This document shows, piece by piece, positions 1 to 9,928 of a DNA stretch of 33,181 bases (position 1 is its first letter; every line of letters starts with the position of its first letter). The notes beneath the pieces were generated by a model. That model was not told where the DNA came from. It ran no database searches and worked only from the letters and a program-made list of their open reading frames with translations. The stretch comes from Bacteroidales bacterium UBA1195 (GTDB lineage: Bacteria > Bacteroidota > Bacteroidia > Bacteroidales > WCHB1-69), in contig DBYD01000006.1 in NCBI GenBank assembly GCA_002309855.1, positions 37,121-70,301 of the forward strand, in the 5' to 3' direction. Made by a program: the position numbers and the translations under genes.

Positions 1-10
1 TACATAAATG

Positions 11-3000
11 TTACCGGACGACGTTCATCTTCTTGACGACACGTTCGCCACGGTATTCAACGCTGTAATAATATACACCGGCCGCAAGGTCGGAGAGGTT
101 CACGCGGATATCGCCGCTGCCGGCCTCCGCATTGACATCCTCACGGTACAGGACCTGGCCGTTCATGCCCATGATGCGCAGCGTCAGGACGCCGGCCTCA
201 GGAATCACATACGGTATCCGGGTCATCTCGGAGGCAGGATTCGGCACGTTCTGACCCACAGTCCAGCGGTCGGCGGTGGCATCTTCGATACCGACGCCGC
301 CCTCAACGCAGGCCTCCACTTTCGCCGTGTCGTTACCATGGTCGATGTCATCCGCCAAGGCTCCCAAAAATACGGTCACCTTGTAAGCGGCCTGTGCGCC
401 GTTCACGCTCAGGCGCGGCACCCGGTAGCTCTGGCTGAAGGTGTGGTTGCGGTTCTCACCGCCGTACATCGGGGCAATCTTCTCCGTCATAGTGGCATAC
501 GCCACACCGGCGCTGTCGATAACCGCCGTCAGCAGCAGGCTGTCCGTGTTGTCCACAGTACCGTTGTTGAAGAGGCGAACCTCCACCTTGGCCATGGATC
601 CTCCCATAGCACACGGCGTGGCGGCAGGCGTAATGATGGAGAGAATGCCGTTGTCCACAACATTCACCAGACCGGTAATGCGCACCGAATCGTTGTCACC
701 GTTCGCGTCGCAAGGCATCTGCGCATAGACATCCAGCAGGTAGAAGGGCTGGTCGGAGGTGGTCACAGGCACAATGATGCCCTGGCTGAAACGGTGGTAA
801 AGGGTGTCGCCCGGCTTCAGAACCCGGCTGATTCTCTCCCTCACCGTATCCTCCATATTGAGCACCACAAGCACCTCAATCGGACTCACAATATCCAGGT
901 TGCCGATGTTCTTCATGGTAAATCCGACATAGACCGTGTCGCCCGGCTCGGTATAGCCGATGGCATCGTGCCGCGTCACCGCAAGGTCGGGATTCAGGTT
1001 TAGGCTGAACTTCGCCGTATCGTTCGAAGCGTTGCTGTCGATGGCGTTCACATAGACCTTCACATCGAACCGGCCGCCGCCCACGTAGTCGATCGGGCTC
1101 AGCACCAAGGAGTCAAGCTCGCGGCTTTCCAGACGGCCGCTCAACGCCTGCTTGAACATGAAATTCGAAGCGCCGCTCATCTCCACGGTCACGGAATCGC
1201 CCGCCTTGAACGGAACCTCCTGTCCGGTCAGGTTCTCCAAGTAGACCTTCAGGCTCCGGCCGGTCAGGTTGCAGGCCGCGAAATCGGATTCCACAGGCGC
1301 ATCCACGCGCACCTGCATGTCCTGCATGGCCACAATCTTAACCTGGTCAATGGTCTGGTCGCCTCCACCGTAGCTGTAGGCGGTGAACACCAGCACAATG
1401 CAGTTGCCGGTGGTATAGTTGGAAAGGTCAATCTGGTAACGTTTCCAGGTCGGCTGCGTGCATTTGGCATCGTAACGGTAGAGTGTCTGCAATGTCTTGA
1501 AGGTCGCGCCACCATCCTGGGAGATGCGCACATCCATCTGATCCATCAGATAGGGGTTCTTGTTGTTGTGCGCATACCAGAAGTAGAGCTGCGGACGGTA
1601 GGTGTTCTGCAGGGTCATGGAGGTGAAGACGGCCTGGCTTATGGAGCCGCGCTCCGTCGAGGAGCGGAACAGCAGGCTGCCCGTGCCGTACACAGGGTTC
1701 AGCACCGGATTGCTGTTCGTCACCTCCCACATGATGTCGCCGTAGGTCTGGTTCACCGACACACCCGCAAAGGTGCCCGTAAAGTTGTTCTCGTACGGAA
1801 GGATGGTCTTGTCCACATAGTAGTTCAGCCGCAGCGTGTCGTTGAATTTCTGCTGGTCACTTGCCCATTCGATCCATGCGGTCAGCCTGTACATGCCCGG
1901 ATAGGTGATGTCAAGATGGGAAAGGAGATCGACGGTGTCATAACCCATGACCTTTATCAGGCCACTCTTGACATCCACACTGGTCTGCAGGTTCACGGAA
2001 TCGCTTTCGCACTTCAGCCAGACCTTCATCGGGGTGGTGGAGAAGTCCACATCAACGGTTCCCTGGTTGTAGATGCGGAGTTTCACCGGTGTGCTGTTCG
2101 GCACGCACTGGATACCGCCGGTCAGCGGCTCCACATAGGCATCCGGCATCAGGTCGGAACCCTCAAACAGCGGCGTGCTGTAGGCTCCCATCACCGTCAG
2201 CCTGGTTCTGGGTGTCCCGTTGATGTCGCGGGTCACACGGTGGTGACGGTTGATCTTCAGGGCACCGGAGTACTGGGCGATGCTCAGGTCATTCGGGAAG
2301 TTCGGGAAGACCAACGCCTCCGTCACAGAATTGAGATCCTGCTTGTGCGAACTCTGCCAACTGGCCAACGTCTTGGCACTGGAACAATAGAAATTGGTGT
2401 TCTTGGTGCCGGTGGTGTAGTAGTTGTTGGAATCCAGGAATGTGGGGTTGGAGGTGGTGGTCACGTTGGCCGCCGTGCCGACATATACCATGTAGTTGTT
2501 GGTGGAACCGTTCTCCGTCTTGATGACGTTGTTCTTCACATAAAGGCTGCAGTTGGCATTGGTCTGGCCCGTGTTGTAGAGCGCATAGTTGGTGTTGCCC
2601 TTGGCATAGAAGGAATTGTTCACAATCTGCACATTGGCGTTGTAACCGAAATAGAGGCCGTAGACGGTGCTGCCGGTCACAATGACATCGTTATTGGCGA
2701 ACAATGCCGGCTGGGTGCCTGTGCCGAAATTGGCAGGATTATTGATGGTGTTGTACATATAGAATGCACGGGAAGTAGTATTTGCGTTGATGCGGATCCT
2801 GTTTCCGATGATGCTGTCGAACAGAATCACCTGCTGGAAATAGGCACCGTAATGCGTGTTCACCCCGTCACGGTTGGTCAGTGTGTTGTAGGAGAAGCTG
2901 GGGATATACGCATAGTAGTAGCAGTATATCGAATAATAGTACTGATCCGCAATCACATTGCTGTCCATCACCAGACTGGAGCGCTTGGCCGCCGTGGCAA

Positions 3001-6000
3001 GGCAGTTGCTCTGGCTTCCGGCAGGATACTGGAAATAGAAGCCATAGTAGCCGCCGATGATCCGGTTGCCGATAAAGCGCACATCCTTCATGTAATTGAC
3101 ATTGTTGCTGGAGTTGTTGTAGTTGACAACACGGTAGGTGCTGTTGGAGGTGGTGGTGCTTACATAGAGGTTGCAATGGTGGAAAAGCACATCCTCGATG
3201 TAACCCTCAAAGAGCACAGCATTCTCGGGACTGGCAGCGCGTTGCGTGCCGAAAGTCATCTTTTCGAAATGGAGGAAGGAGGCGTTCTGCAGCTTCAGGG
3301 CCACCGTAGCATCCTCACCGACCACCACCGTATTGGCATCGTTGGCGGCGGAGACAAAGGTGATGGTGCTGTTGGCACCGGCTCCGGGAATGTTTCCGGA
3401 AAACTCCATTGCATCATAGATGCCGGAGGCCACATTAAAGACCACATGACCGGCCACACCGCAATAATACAGTGCGTTGACAGCATCGTTCAGGTCGGCA
3501 TAATGCGCTCCCTTGCCGCCGACGTTGTAGGTTCCCTTCAGCGCGGAATCGCAGGAGATGACCGAAATGTAGGCTGTGTCGTTGGTGACATCCGCATCGG
3601 TGTTGCCGTCCGGATTCTCCGTCCAGGCCTTGATGTTGTAACGGCCGGAAGGCACGGTGAAACCGCCGATCCGAACATCCGTCACCACATCGCCATAAGC
3701 CAGCGCCTTTCCACCGGCCTGCCATTTGAACGGGGTCTGCAGCACGCCGTTCAGCATCCACTGGACAGTGATGGTAGAGACGCTGCCCGCACCCATGTTA
3801 CGGAGGGTAACCAGCACGGAATCCTTGCTGCCCTTCACCGCACCGTTCACAGGATGGGTCACGGCATAGACCTGCACATCGTATTTGGCAGGCACATAGT
3901 CGTGGTAGCATCCGGCATTGGTGATGCTGGAGCGGAACAGACGGTTCATGTCCTCAGTCACTATAGGATCGGAAGGAACCAGCACGCTGCTGCCGGCCGT
4001 GTGGAAATTGCGGGCAGTGACATCGGTGAAAACAGGCTTCTCCCATTTGGAATGCATGTCGTTGCTGACAAGCTGGCTCCACGCATTGATGTTTGCAGCA
4101 CCATGACCGATCACCTTCAGGTCGTTATAATAGACGTTGTTGTCCATGGTGGTGCCGGCATTCAGGTAGGAGCCGTTCGTCTGATGGTGGACACACTCGG
4201 CCACACCGCCGGTTCCGGCCATGCAGATCAGGTTCTCCTGGGAATTGAAGTACCAGTTGGTGTTGTTCGTGTTCGCCAGGAAGATGCCGTAGCGCGTTCC
4301 GCTCGTGTTCATATAGATGGTGTTGTGACGCACATCCGTCATGTTGAGCGAACTTGAATAGATGCCATAGCTGGTGGAAGTACCCTTGCCTTCAATGATG
4401 ATTTCGTTGTTGAAGATGCAGGCCGGCTGGGTATATGGGATACCGCTGTTGATGCGCTGGCCGAAATAGAGGGCATAGCTGCTGCTGGAGGCAGTCAGCC
4501 AGAAGCGGTTCCGGGCCATGGTGTCAATTCCGACATAGGCAATCATGTTACCATAGCTGAGCGCACGGTAGGTGCCGGAGTTGGTGGCATTGTGGAAATA
4601 GTTGTCACGGACCGTCATCCTGTAATAACCGTTGGCGCACTGGAAACCGTAGTAATAGCCATTCAGCAGTTGGCAACTGTCTATCTCCAGCGAACCGAAC
4701 ATGGTGGCGGAACTGCTGCCGCCGTAGTTGAGCTGGATGTTCGCATAGCCGCCGTAAATCAGGCACTGTTTGAAGCGCAGCTGCTTGAAGGGCTTGCCGG
4801 TGGCCGTATTGTTACTGAAGACCACATAGGCCTGGCTGTTCTGGCTGCCAGGCATGGCACACAGGTCGCAATTCCGGAAGGTGATATCCGTCAGGGTGTT
4901 CTTGATGACAATAGTCTTCACATCGGTGTTGGTGTCTCCGATGAAGAGCTCATTGAAGCAGAGGTAGCCGGCATCCACCAACATCAGGGCGGTAGTGGTG
5001 CTCTTACCCTTCAGCATGACATCCCCGCGCTTGCCGGTGGCGGAAGTGAAGGTCACAATGTTCTTGCTGCTCCCACCGGGGAAGGTGCCGTCGAATTCGA
5101 CATCCTCATATACCCCTTTTGCCAGACGCATCTCCACCGGACCGCCCACACCGCACTTGTAAAGGGCGAATATCGCATCGGTCAGAGTGGTGAAGTCGCA
5201 GCCGGCACCCACGGTGTAGCTGCCCGACAACGGCAGCGCACAGCCGAAGAAGTTGTTGGACAGGGTGTCGTCCGCAGCAAGCATGTCGGCATGGTCATCC
5301 AGATGGACCCACACCACAATCAGATTGTTCTTGGGTTGTCCCACAATCGTATCCAGCGTAACCGCCTCGCTCTTGTCACCGGGCAGGTTGCCTTTCCACT
5401 TGTAAGGCTGCTGGCTCACGCCATTGACCGTCCAGTAGATGGTGGCCGCTGTGATGGTGGAATCACCCTTGTTCAGCAGATTGACAGTAACAGGAATCTT
5501 GGCACCCGGATTCAGAGTTGCTGCGGCGGGAGAGGCAAAGCCCTTGAAAGCGGCGTTGTACCTCAGTTCAACCGCATTGTAGGCGCCACGGATGGTGGTT
5601 TTCGCCCTCGCGTTTCCGTCAAAATCAGCCTGGGCTTCGCTATAGACCGGGCAGTCCAGGGCAGTGCTCTGGGTCTTCCGGATCTTCATATCCCGGCTGA
5701 TGTCGATGAAATCAGGATAGACGTTGGAGGCGGTGGCATCCGTCTTCTGCACCGCCGCAAGGTTGGCCTGGGCTGCGCCGAAATAGGCGAGGTTGGTGCC
5801 GCCCTGACGGTAGTAGTTGTTGCCCGAAAGCTTTATCTGGGCAGCCGCGCTGCTGTTCGAATAGAAAGGATACGCACTGCCGCCGGCTCCAATATAGATA
5901 AGGTTGTTGTTCATCACCTCCTGCATATAGTTGGCAACAGTATAGACATACATGCAAAATCCGTAGGTGTATGGATTGTCCACATACACGGAATTATTGA

Positions 6001-9000
6001 TAATCTTTGCCTTGTTGTAGTAGCTGCGCAGACCATACACATAGCCGTTGCTGCCCTTGGCCCTGATTTCATTGTTCGAAATGATGGTCATGCCAGTGGA
6101 AGATTGTCCGTAAGTATAGTTGGAGTAGTTGATGCTTATCGGATTATGCGTATTGGTGATATACTCGCGATAGGAATCGATGAAATTGCCGTCGACCAGG
6201 TCGATATTGCAATAATAGGTGTAAATGCCGTTAAAATAGTTGTATCCGCCATTCTTCCGGGCAAGGATCCTGTTGTGCGAGATGCTGGTGAGATCGGTGT
6301 AATAGGCATAGATGAAATGGTAGTAGGCATTGGTGACCTCGTTGCTGTCAATCACACAGCCCTTGCCGTGCTGGTTGGCCGCCGAGCCGCTGCCGTTGTA
6401 CAGATATATTCCGTAATATCCGCCATTGACCGTGTTGCCGACAATGCGGATGTCGTTACGGATGCTTCCGTCACTGCTGCCCAAAATGCCATACTGCTCC
6501 GTGGTGATGGCAGGATTGAGCATGATCCGGCAGTGACGCACCTCCACGTCAGACATGGAGCCGGTCATGGCCAGACCGTTGCCGCCCTTCGTGGCATCCA
6601 AGGTGAGGTTGGTGATACATACATTGCCGATACCCTTCAGCTCGACAGCGGAGCCGTCGGCCACGATGGTGACATCCTCCGCCTTGCCGGTGGAAGAGGT
6701 GATGGTAAGGGTATTCTTGCTGCTGAGCCCCTGGATGGTGCCGCCGAGAGAGACATGCGGATAAGTACCCGGCAACAGCTTCAGGGTCACCGGCGCATCC
6801 ATGCCGCAATGGTTCAGCTTGCTGATGGCATCATTCAGTGTGACAAAATCAGCGGAGGCACCACCCACCGTCTTCACGCCGGACATGGGGGCGACGCAGC
6901 CGTAGGCCGTCTGTGCGATGGTGTCGTCCGTGGGCTTGTTGTCGGAACGCATGCCGTTCTGCATCGTCACCCAGACCAGGATCTCGTTTTCGCCCTCCTT
7001 CGGGGTGAAGTTGCCGATGAGCACCGTATCCATGGTATATGGCGGCAGCATGCCAGTCCACTTCATGTCGGTCTGCCTCACGCCGTTCCAGGTCCATTGC
7101 AGGGTGCAGGAGCGCAACGTGTCCTTGGAGCCGCCGTTCATCAGCACAACCTTCGCAGGATATTGGGAGGTGGTCAGGCAGGCATAGGGCCAGTCCACAA
7201 AGCCGTTCAGCGTGGCGTTGAAAGGCACCGGCACGTCGGAATAGCAGCCCATGGTCGTGTTGACCGTACGGACTCCGCCGTCGATGTCTTTGGAGACACC
7301 GCTGAACATCGGGCAATCCAGCCCGCTGTAGAAGAGGCATTTTGCGGAGACCGAAGGATCCACGAAATTGGGGTTGATGTTGGTGGCATGTAAATCTTTC
7401 GAAGCCTGCTGCCAGGAGGAGAGATCGGTGTATTCGCCCTTGCAGTATCCGACAAACTTGTTGCCGTAGTAGTTGTTGTAGTCAGCCGTCACGCTGGAAC
7501 CCATGTTGGAGGGATCCTCAAAATAGGCGGGGTATCCGGCGTTGTAGCAGATGAAGTTGTTGTTGACGATATTCATGTACATGCCCTTGTTGCGGTTGCC
7601 GCAATAGAAGGCGAAAAGTTTGCCGTCCCCTCCCCTGACAATGGAGGTGTTGTTAACCAGGTCGTAGCAGCTTTCGTCCAAATTGATTCCGAATCCGTCA
7701 AAAGTCATGTTGATGACAACTTCATTGTTGGCAATCAGACCCTTGCAGGAGGAATCGGCATTAAAATGATAAAGGTAGAGACCCTGCACGCTCTTGATGG
7801 GATAGGGATTGATGAAACGGTTGTTGCAAACCTCTTCCGCCGCACAGTCCCCCAAATAGAACAATTGAGGGTTGCTGGCCGTGCTGCGGGGCATGAACAG
7901 GTTGTTGTTCACCGTGTCGCAACGGACACCCTTCCCCATCACACCAGCCGCAATGAAGTCATTAACCGTATTGCCGATCATCGTGACACCGTCTATATGG
8001 AGATCAGATGCACCGTAAAGCGCAACGCCGTTGTCGCCACCGCGGATTACATTATATTTAAGCCTGGTGTTATGGGAGGTTCCCATCCGTCCGTTCTCAA
8101 TCTGGACGACCGTGGGTCCGCGGCCCGATGCACTGGCGGTATCCGCAAACAGGATGCAATTGCTGATTTCGATGTTGTCGTTGGTATCGGTGAGATACAC
8201 CACATATTTCGGCGAACTTACGCCGTTCACCGTCAGGTGGGAAATCACAATGTTGCGCGCATTCTGGAACAGCAACACATTGCCTGTTCCCTTGGGGTCC
8301 GGAGTCAGCACCACATCCTCGGCCTTGCCGGTGGCGGAAACCAAAGTCAGGGTATCCTTGGAACCGATGATGTTCATATAGTCGGTAAAGTCGACGGTCT
8401 CCGCATATTCTCCCTTCTCCAGCACGAGGGTGACATTGCCGCTCATGCCGCAAAGGTTCAGCGCGGAAAGGGCCGACCCGATCGATTTGAACTGCCCGTT
8501 GGCACCGACCGTGTAGCGACCGTTGAAAATCTGCTGGCAGCCGTAAATCGTCTTTTTCACCAGGGTGTCACGGGAGCCGTTGGCCTGGCCGTTGGGACGC
8601 GAAATCCATACCACCACGGTGTCGTAACCGTTACGGGCCACATAACCGCCCACACAGACGGACTGGGTGAAACCCTCCTGCAGGGAGCCGCTCCAGTTAT
8701 AAGGGGTCTGCTGCACCCCATTGACGCTCCAATACATAGTGACGGAAGTCAGCGGGGAGAGGCCGCGGTTCTGCAGCGTCACCCAAACAGAATTGCGCTG
8801 TCCGACCAGCGAACCGCGCACAGGAGTGTCCAAAGAAAGCAAAGCCGCGCTGTTGCTGTCGAAGCCCCATTCCCTGCCGATCACAAAGCCGGAGGAGGCC
8901 GAAGCGTTGTTGCCCGCCGTGTCCTTGGCATAGACGGCATAGGAAACCTGGGTTCCAATCATCTGCGCAGGGATCACCGCCTGCCAGACGGAGTCGCCGG

Positions 9001-9811
9001 AATAGGGTTGCATCAGCATGGAATCCTTGGTCTGCGGACCGTTCAACGGTGTGCAGGTCACATGCATGACAGGTGTTTCGATGGGAAGCACAGTGCGTTT
9101 GGCCGCCTTGCACAACACGGTGAAGGGGCCTGTGGTATAAATGGTGCCCTCAATATAGGGAGGCATGAACTGCACCACAGGAGGGCTGATGGGGGAAACC
9201 GCGCAGGTAAGCTCAAAGTTGTCGATGAACCAGCCCCAGGCAAAATTGGTGCCCACGGTGGAACCCTTCTTGATTTTGAATTTGAACTGCACCTGGGCAT
9301 AGGAGACCTCCGAACTTACGTCAAATGCCTCCGTCTTCCACCAGGAATTGTCGGGCTGCGCCATCAGGTCGCCCTCCTTCCAGACGGCATAGCTGCCGTG
9401 ATGGAACGACGAGCTCCTGCGGTAATTGAGCGAAGCGCCCTTGTAACCGTCCTTGGGGAGCGGCTTCCAGGGGGCGCCCACATAATCCTCACGATACTCC
9501 ACCGTGGCGTAATCCGAATCGGACACCTTGCAGATGTGCGTGAAGCGCAGGTAAGCATAAGCGTAATCGCTCAAATCGTAAATGGGTGAAACCAGTTCGA
9601 TGGAATCGCCCTCAGAATTGGGGACCAGCCCCCAGACGGACTTTTTTCCGCTCACACTGAGCAGGGTGTCATGCCTCCAATGGGAGGACGACGATGACGT
9701 AAAGCTGTGGGATGCCTTGTCGAAGTTCTCGGTGAACGTGACCCGGTTTTGCGGGAAACCGAACGGAATGGCAGCCAGCACAGCCAGCATAAAGAACAAT
9801 AACCTCTTCAT
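11..9811 (-). CDS. Giant T9SS-secreted protein with four Tyr/Asn-rich beta-helix modules (copy A, intact)
   Basis: A 3,266-residue predicted surface or secreted protein. Seen in order: signal peptide (about 1-21, ending PFGFPQ); jelly-roll/MAM-like domain (about 25-205, with GWFIDNFEL); Ig-like domain (about 210-315); CARDB-like spacer; four right-handed beta-helix modules opening at residues about 423, 970, 1522 and 2085; CARDB-like region; second jelly-roll-like domain (about 2670-2830); further CARDB-like domains; and a T9SS type A sorting domain (about 3183-3266) with VGQNVPNPASE and a terminal KKMNVVR. Each helix opens with YGC..., then CG(V/M)xG and GxY, followed by rungs such as GGYYGIYLYN. 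Type A domains are known to direct export across the outer membrane. Repeated NGV-Q-P-(Y/F)-W strings mark the spacers. It lies 117 nt downstream of its paralogue and has its own -7 box. A role in adhesion or matrix formation is inference; substrate and partner are unknown. Long antisense frames opposite it are codon-usage artefacts. Confidence 0.9.
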   Translation of the reverse strand: MKRLLFFMLAVLAAIPFGFPQNRVTFTENFDKASHSFTSSSSSHWRHDTLLSVSGKKSVWGLVPNSEGDSIELVSPIYDLSDYAYAYLRFTHICKVSDSDYATVEYREDYVGAPWKPLPKDGYKGASLNYRRSSSFHHGSYAVWKEGDLMAQPDNSWWKTEAFDVSSEVSYAQVQFKFKIKKGSTVGTNFAWGWFIDNFELTCAVSPISPPVVQFMPPYIEGTIYTTGPFTVLCKAAKRTVLPIETPVMHVTCTPLNGPQTKDSMLMQPYSGDSVWQAVIPAQMIGTQVSYAVYAKDTAGNNASASSGFVIGREWGFDSNSAALLSLDTPVRGSLVGQRNSVWVTLQNRGLSPLTSVTMYWSVNGVQQTPYNWSGSLQEGFTQSVCVGGYVARNGYDTVVVWISRPNGQANGSRDTLVKKTIYGCQQIFNGRYTVGANGQFKSIGSALSALNLCGMSGNVTLVLEKGEYAETVDFTDYMNIIGSKDTLTLVSATGKAEDVVLTPDPKGTGNVLLFQNARNIVISHLTVNGVSSPKYVVYLTDTNDNIEISNCILFADTASASGRGPTVVQIENGRMGTSHNTRLKYNVIRGGDNGVALYGASDLHIDGVTMIGNTVNDFIAAGVMGKGVRCDTVNNNLFMPRSTASNPQLFYLGDCAAEEVCNNRFINPYPIKSVQGLYLYHFNADSSCKGLIANNEVVINMTFDGFGINLDESCYDLVNNTSIVRGGDGKLFAFYCGNRNKGMYMNIVNNNFICYNAGYPAYFEDPSNMGSSVTADYNNYYGNKFVGYCKGEYTDLSSWQQASKDLHATNINPNFVDPSVSAKCLFYSGLDCPMFSGVSKDIDGGVRTVNTTMGCYSDVPVPFNATLNGFVDWPYACLTTSQYPAKVVLMNGGSKDTLRSCTLQWTWNGVRQTDMKWTGMLPPYTMDTVLIGNFTPKEGENEILVWVTMQNGMRSDNKPTDDTIAQTAYGCVAPMSGVKTVGGASADFVTLNDAISKLNHCGMDAPVTLKLLPGTYPHVSLGGTIQGLSSKNTLTITSSTGKAEDVTIVADGSAVELKGIGNVCITNLTLDATKGGNGLAMTGSMSDVEVRHCRIMLNPAITTEQYGILGSSDGSIRNDIRIVGNTVNGGYYGIYLYNGSGSAANQHGKGCVIDSNEVTNAYYHFIYAYYTDLTSISHNRILARKNGGYNYFNGIYTYYCNIDLVDGNFIDSYREYITNTHNPISINYSNYTYGQSSTGMTIISNNEIRAKGSNGYVYGLRSYYNKAKIINNSVYVDNPYTYGFCMYVYTVANYMQEVMNNNLIYIGAGGSAYPFYSNSSAAAQIKLSGNNYYRQGGTNLAYFGAAQANLAAVQKTDATASNVYPDFIDISRDMKIRKTQSTALDCPVYSEAQADFDGNARAKTTIRGAYNAVELRYNAAFKGFASPAAATLNPGAKIPVTVNLLNKGDSTITAATIYWTVNGVSQQPYKWKGNLPGDKSEAVTLDTIVGQPKNNLIVVWVHLDDHADMLAADDTLSNNFFGCALPLSGSYTVGAGCDFTTLTDAIFALYKCGVGGPVEMRLAKGVYEDVEFDGTFPGGSSKNIVTFTSATGKRGDVMLKGKSTTTALMLVDAGYLCFNELFIGDTNTDVKTIVIKNTLTDITFRNCDLCAMPGSQNSQAYVVFSNNTATGKPFKQLRFKQCLIYGGYANIQLNYGGSSSATMFGSLEIDSCQLLNGYYYGFQCANGYYRMTVRDNYFHNATNSGTYRALSYGNMIAYVGIDTMARNRFWLTASSSSYALYFGQRINSGIPYTQPACIFNNEIIIEGKGTSTSYGIYSSSLNMTDVRHNTIYMNTSGTRYGIFLANTNNTNWYFNSQENLICMAGTGGVAECVHHQTNGSYLNAGTTMDNNVYYNDLKVIGHGAANINAWSQLVSNDMHSKWEKPVFTDVTARNFHTAGSSVLVPSDPIVTEDMNRLFRSSITNAGCYHDYVPAKYDVQVYAVTHPVNGAVKGSKDSVLVTLRNMGAGSVSTITVQWMLNGVLQTPFKWQAGGKALAYGDVVTDVRIGGFTVPSGRYNIKAWTENPDGNTDADVTNDTAYISVISCDSALKGTYNVGGKGAHYADLNDAVNALYYCGVAGHVVFNVASGIYDAMEFSGNIPGAGANSTITFVSAANDANTVVVGEDATVALKLQNASFLHFEKMTFGTQRAASPENAVLFEGYIEDVLFHHCNLYVSTTTSNSTYRVVNYNNSSNNVNYMKDVRFIGNRIIGGYYGFYFQYPAGSQSNCLATAAKRSSLVMDSNVIADQYYYSIYCYYYAYIPSFSYNTLTNRDGVNTHYGAYFQQVILFDSIIGNRIRINANTTSRAFYMYNTINNPANFGTGTQPALFANNDVIVTGSTVYGLYFGYNANVQIVNNSFYAKGNTNYALYNTGQTNANCSLYVKNNVIKTENGSTNNYMVYVGTAANVTTTSNPTFLDSNNYYTTGTKNTNFYCSSAKTLASWQSSHKQDLNSVTEALVFPNFPNDLSIAQYSGALKINRHHRVTRDINGTPRTRLTVMGAYSTPLFEGSDLMPDAYVEPLTGGIQCVPNSTPVKLRIYNQGTVDVDFSTTPMKVWLKCESDSVNLQTSVDVKSGLIKVMGYDTVDLLSHLDITYPGMYRLTAWIEWASDQQKFNDTLRLNYYVDKTILPYENNFTGTFAGVSVNQTYGDIMWEVTNSNPVLNPVYGTGSLLFRSSTERGSISQAVFTSMTLQNTYRPQLYFWYAHNNKNPYLMDQMDVRISQDGGATFKTLQTLYRYDAKCTQPTWKRYQIDLSNYTTGNCIVLVFTAYSYGGGDQTIDQVKIVAMQDMQVRVDAPVESDFAACNLTGRSLKVYLENLTGQEVPFKAGDSVTVEMSGASNFMFKQALSGRLESRELDSLVLSPIDYVGGGRFDVKVYVNAIDSNASNDTAKFSLNLNPDLAVTRHDAIGYTEPGDTVYVGFTMKNIGNLDIVSPIEVLVVLNMEDTVRERISRVLKPGDTLYHRFSQGIIVPVTTSDQPFYLLDVYAQMPCDANGDNDSVRITGLVNVVDNGILSIITPAATPCAMGGSMAKVEVRLFNNGTVDNTDSLLLTAVIDSAGVAYATMTEKIAPMYGGENRNHTFSQSYRVPRLSVNGAQAAYKVTVFLGALADDIDHGNDTAKVEACVEGGVGIEDATADRWTVGQNVPNPASEMTRIPYVIPEAGVLTLRIMGMNGQVLYREDVNAEAGSGDIRVNLSDLAAGVYYYSVEYRGERVVKKMNVVR
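2180..8545 (-). repeat. Array of four beta-helix modules within copy A
   Basis: Four protein-level repeats, limits taken from the opening (Y/F/I)(G/S)C codons to the closing GCY or GAY codons: 7241-8545, 5579-6904, 3905-5248 and 2180-3559. Each is about 435-460 residues. Every module opens with a Cys, a G-x-Y/K-x-VG stretch and a second Cys about 28 residues later. Modules 1 and 2 have a further Cys in a DCP motif near the end; modules 1 and 3 end in GCY, while 2 and 4 end in GAY. The spacers between modules are CARDB-like. The repeats are diverged at DNA level, so slipped-strand recombination is unlikely to be frequent. Confidence 0.8.
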
Positions 9812-9855
9812 TTTAAATATGTTAAATTAGTTAATAAATTACAAAAACAGAATTG

Positions 9856-9863
9856 CAAATATA
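9856..9863 (-). promoter_or_regulatory. Candidate -7 promoter element of copy A
   Basis: Read on the minus strand this is TATATTTG followed by C, matching the Bacteroidota -7 consensus TAnnTTTG. It sits 45 nt before the ATG at 9811. The paralogous gene has the identical octamer 44 nt before its own ATG, which supports a real signal. No clear TTTG -33 box is visible at the expected spacing. Confidence 0.55.
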
Positions 9864-9876
9864 CATAAAAAAGATA

Positions 9877-9900
9877 TAGGGACGATGTACATCGTCCCTA
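9877..9900 (-). terminator. Perfect 24-nt palindrome, probable terminator of copy B
   Basis: TAGGGACGATGT is followed directly by its exact reverse complement. On the minus strand the hairpin is followed by ATATC and then six T residues, so it could end transcripts of the upstream giant gene before the copy A promoter starts. Its AGGGACG/CGTCCCT arms recur in the palindrome cluster at 33081-33151, so it is also a member of a dispersed repeat family. Confidence 0.6.
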
Positions 9901-9928
9901 CACCATTACGTAAAACGTCCGTACGTGA

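Noticed and set aside
1568..9589. Very long antisense open frames opposite copy A (1568-4357, 4592-7393, 7766-9589, and 8-1003)
   Set aside because: All lie in the register that opposes sense codons exactly, so a stop would need a sense TTA, CTA or TCA codon, which this gene rarely uses. Their translations are low-complexity, rich in His, Val, Gly, Arg and Ile, with no domain or start signals. The same holds opposite copy B (16010-17038, 17258-18325).
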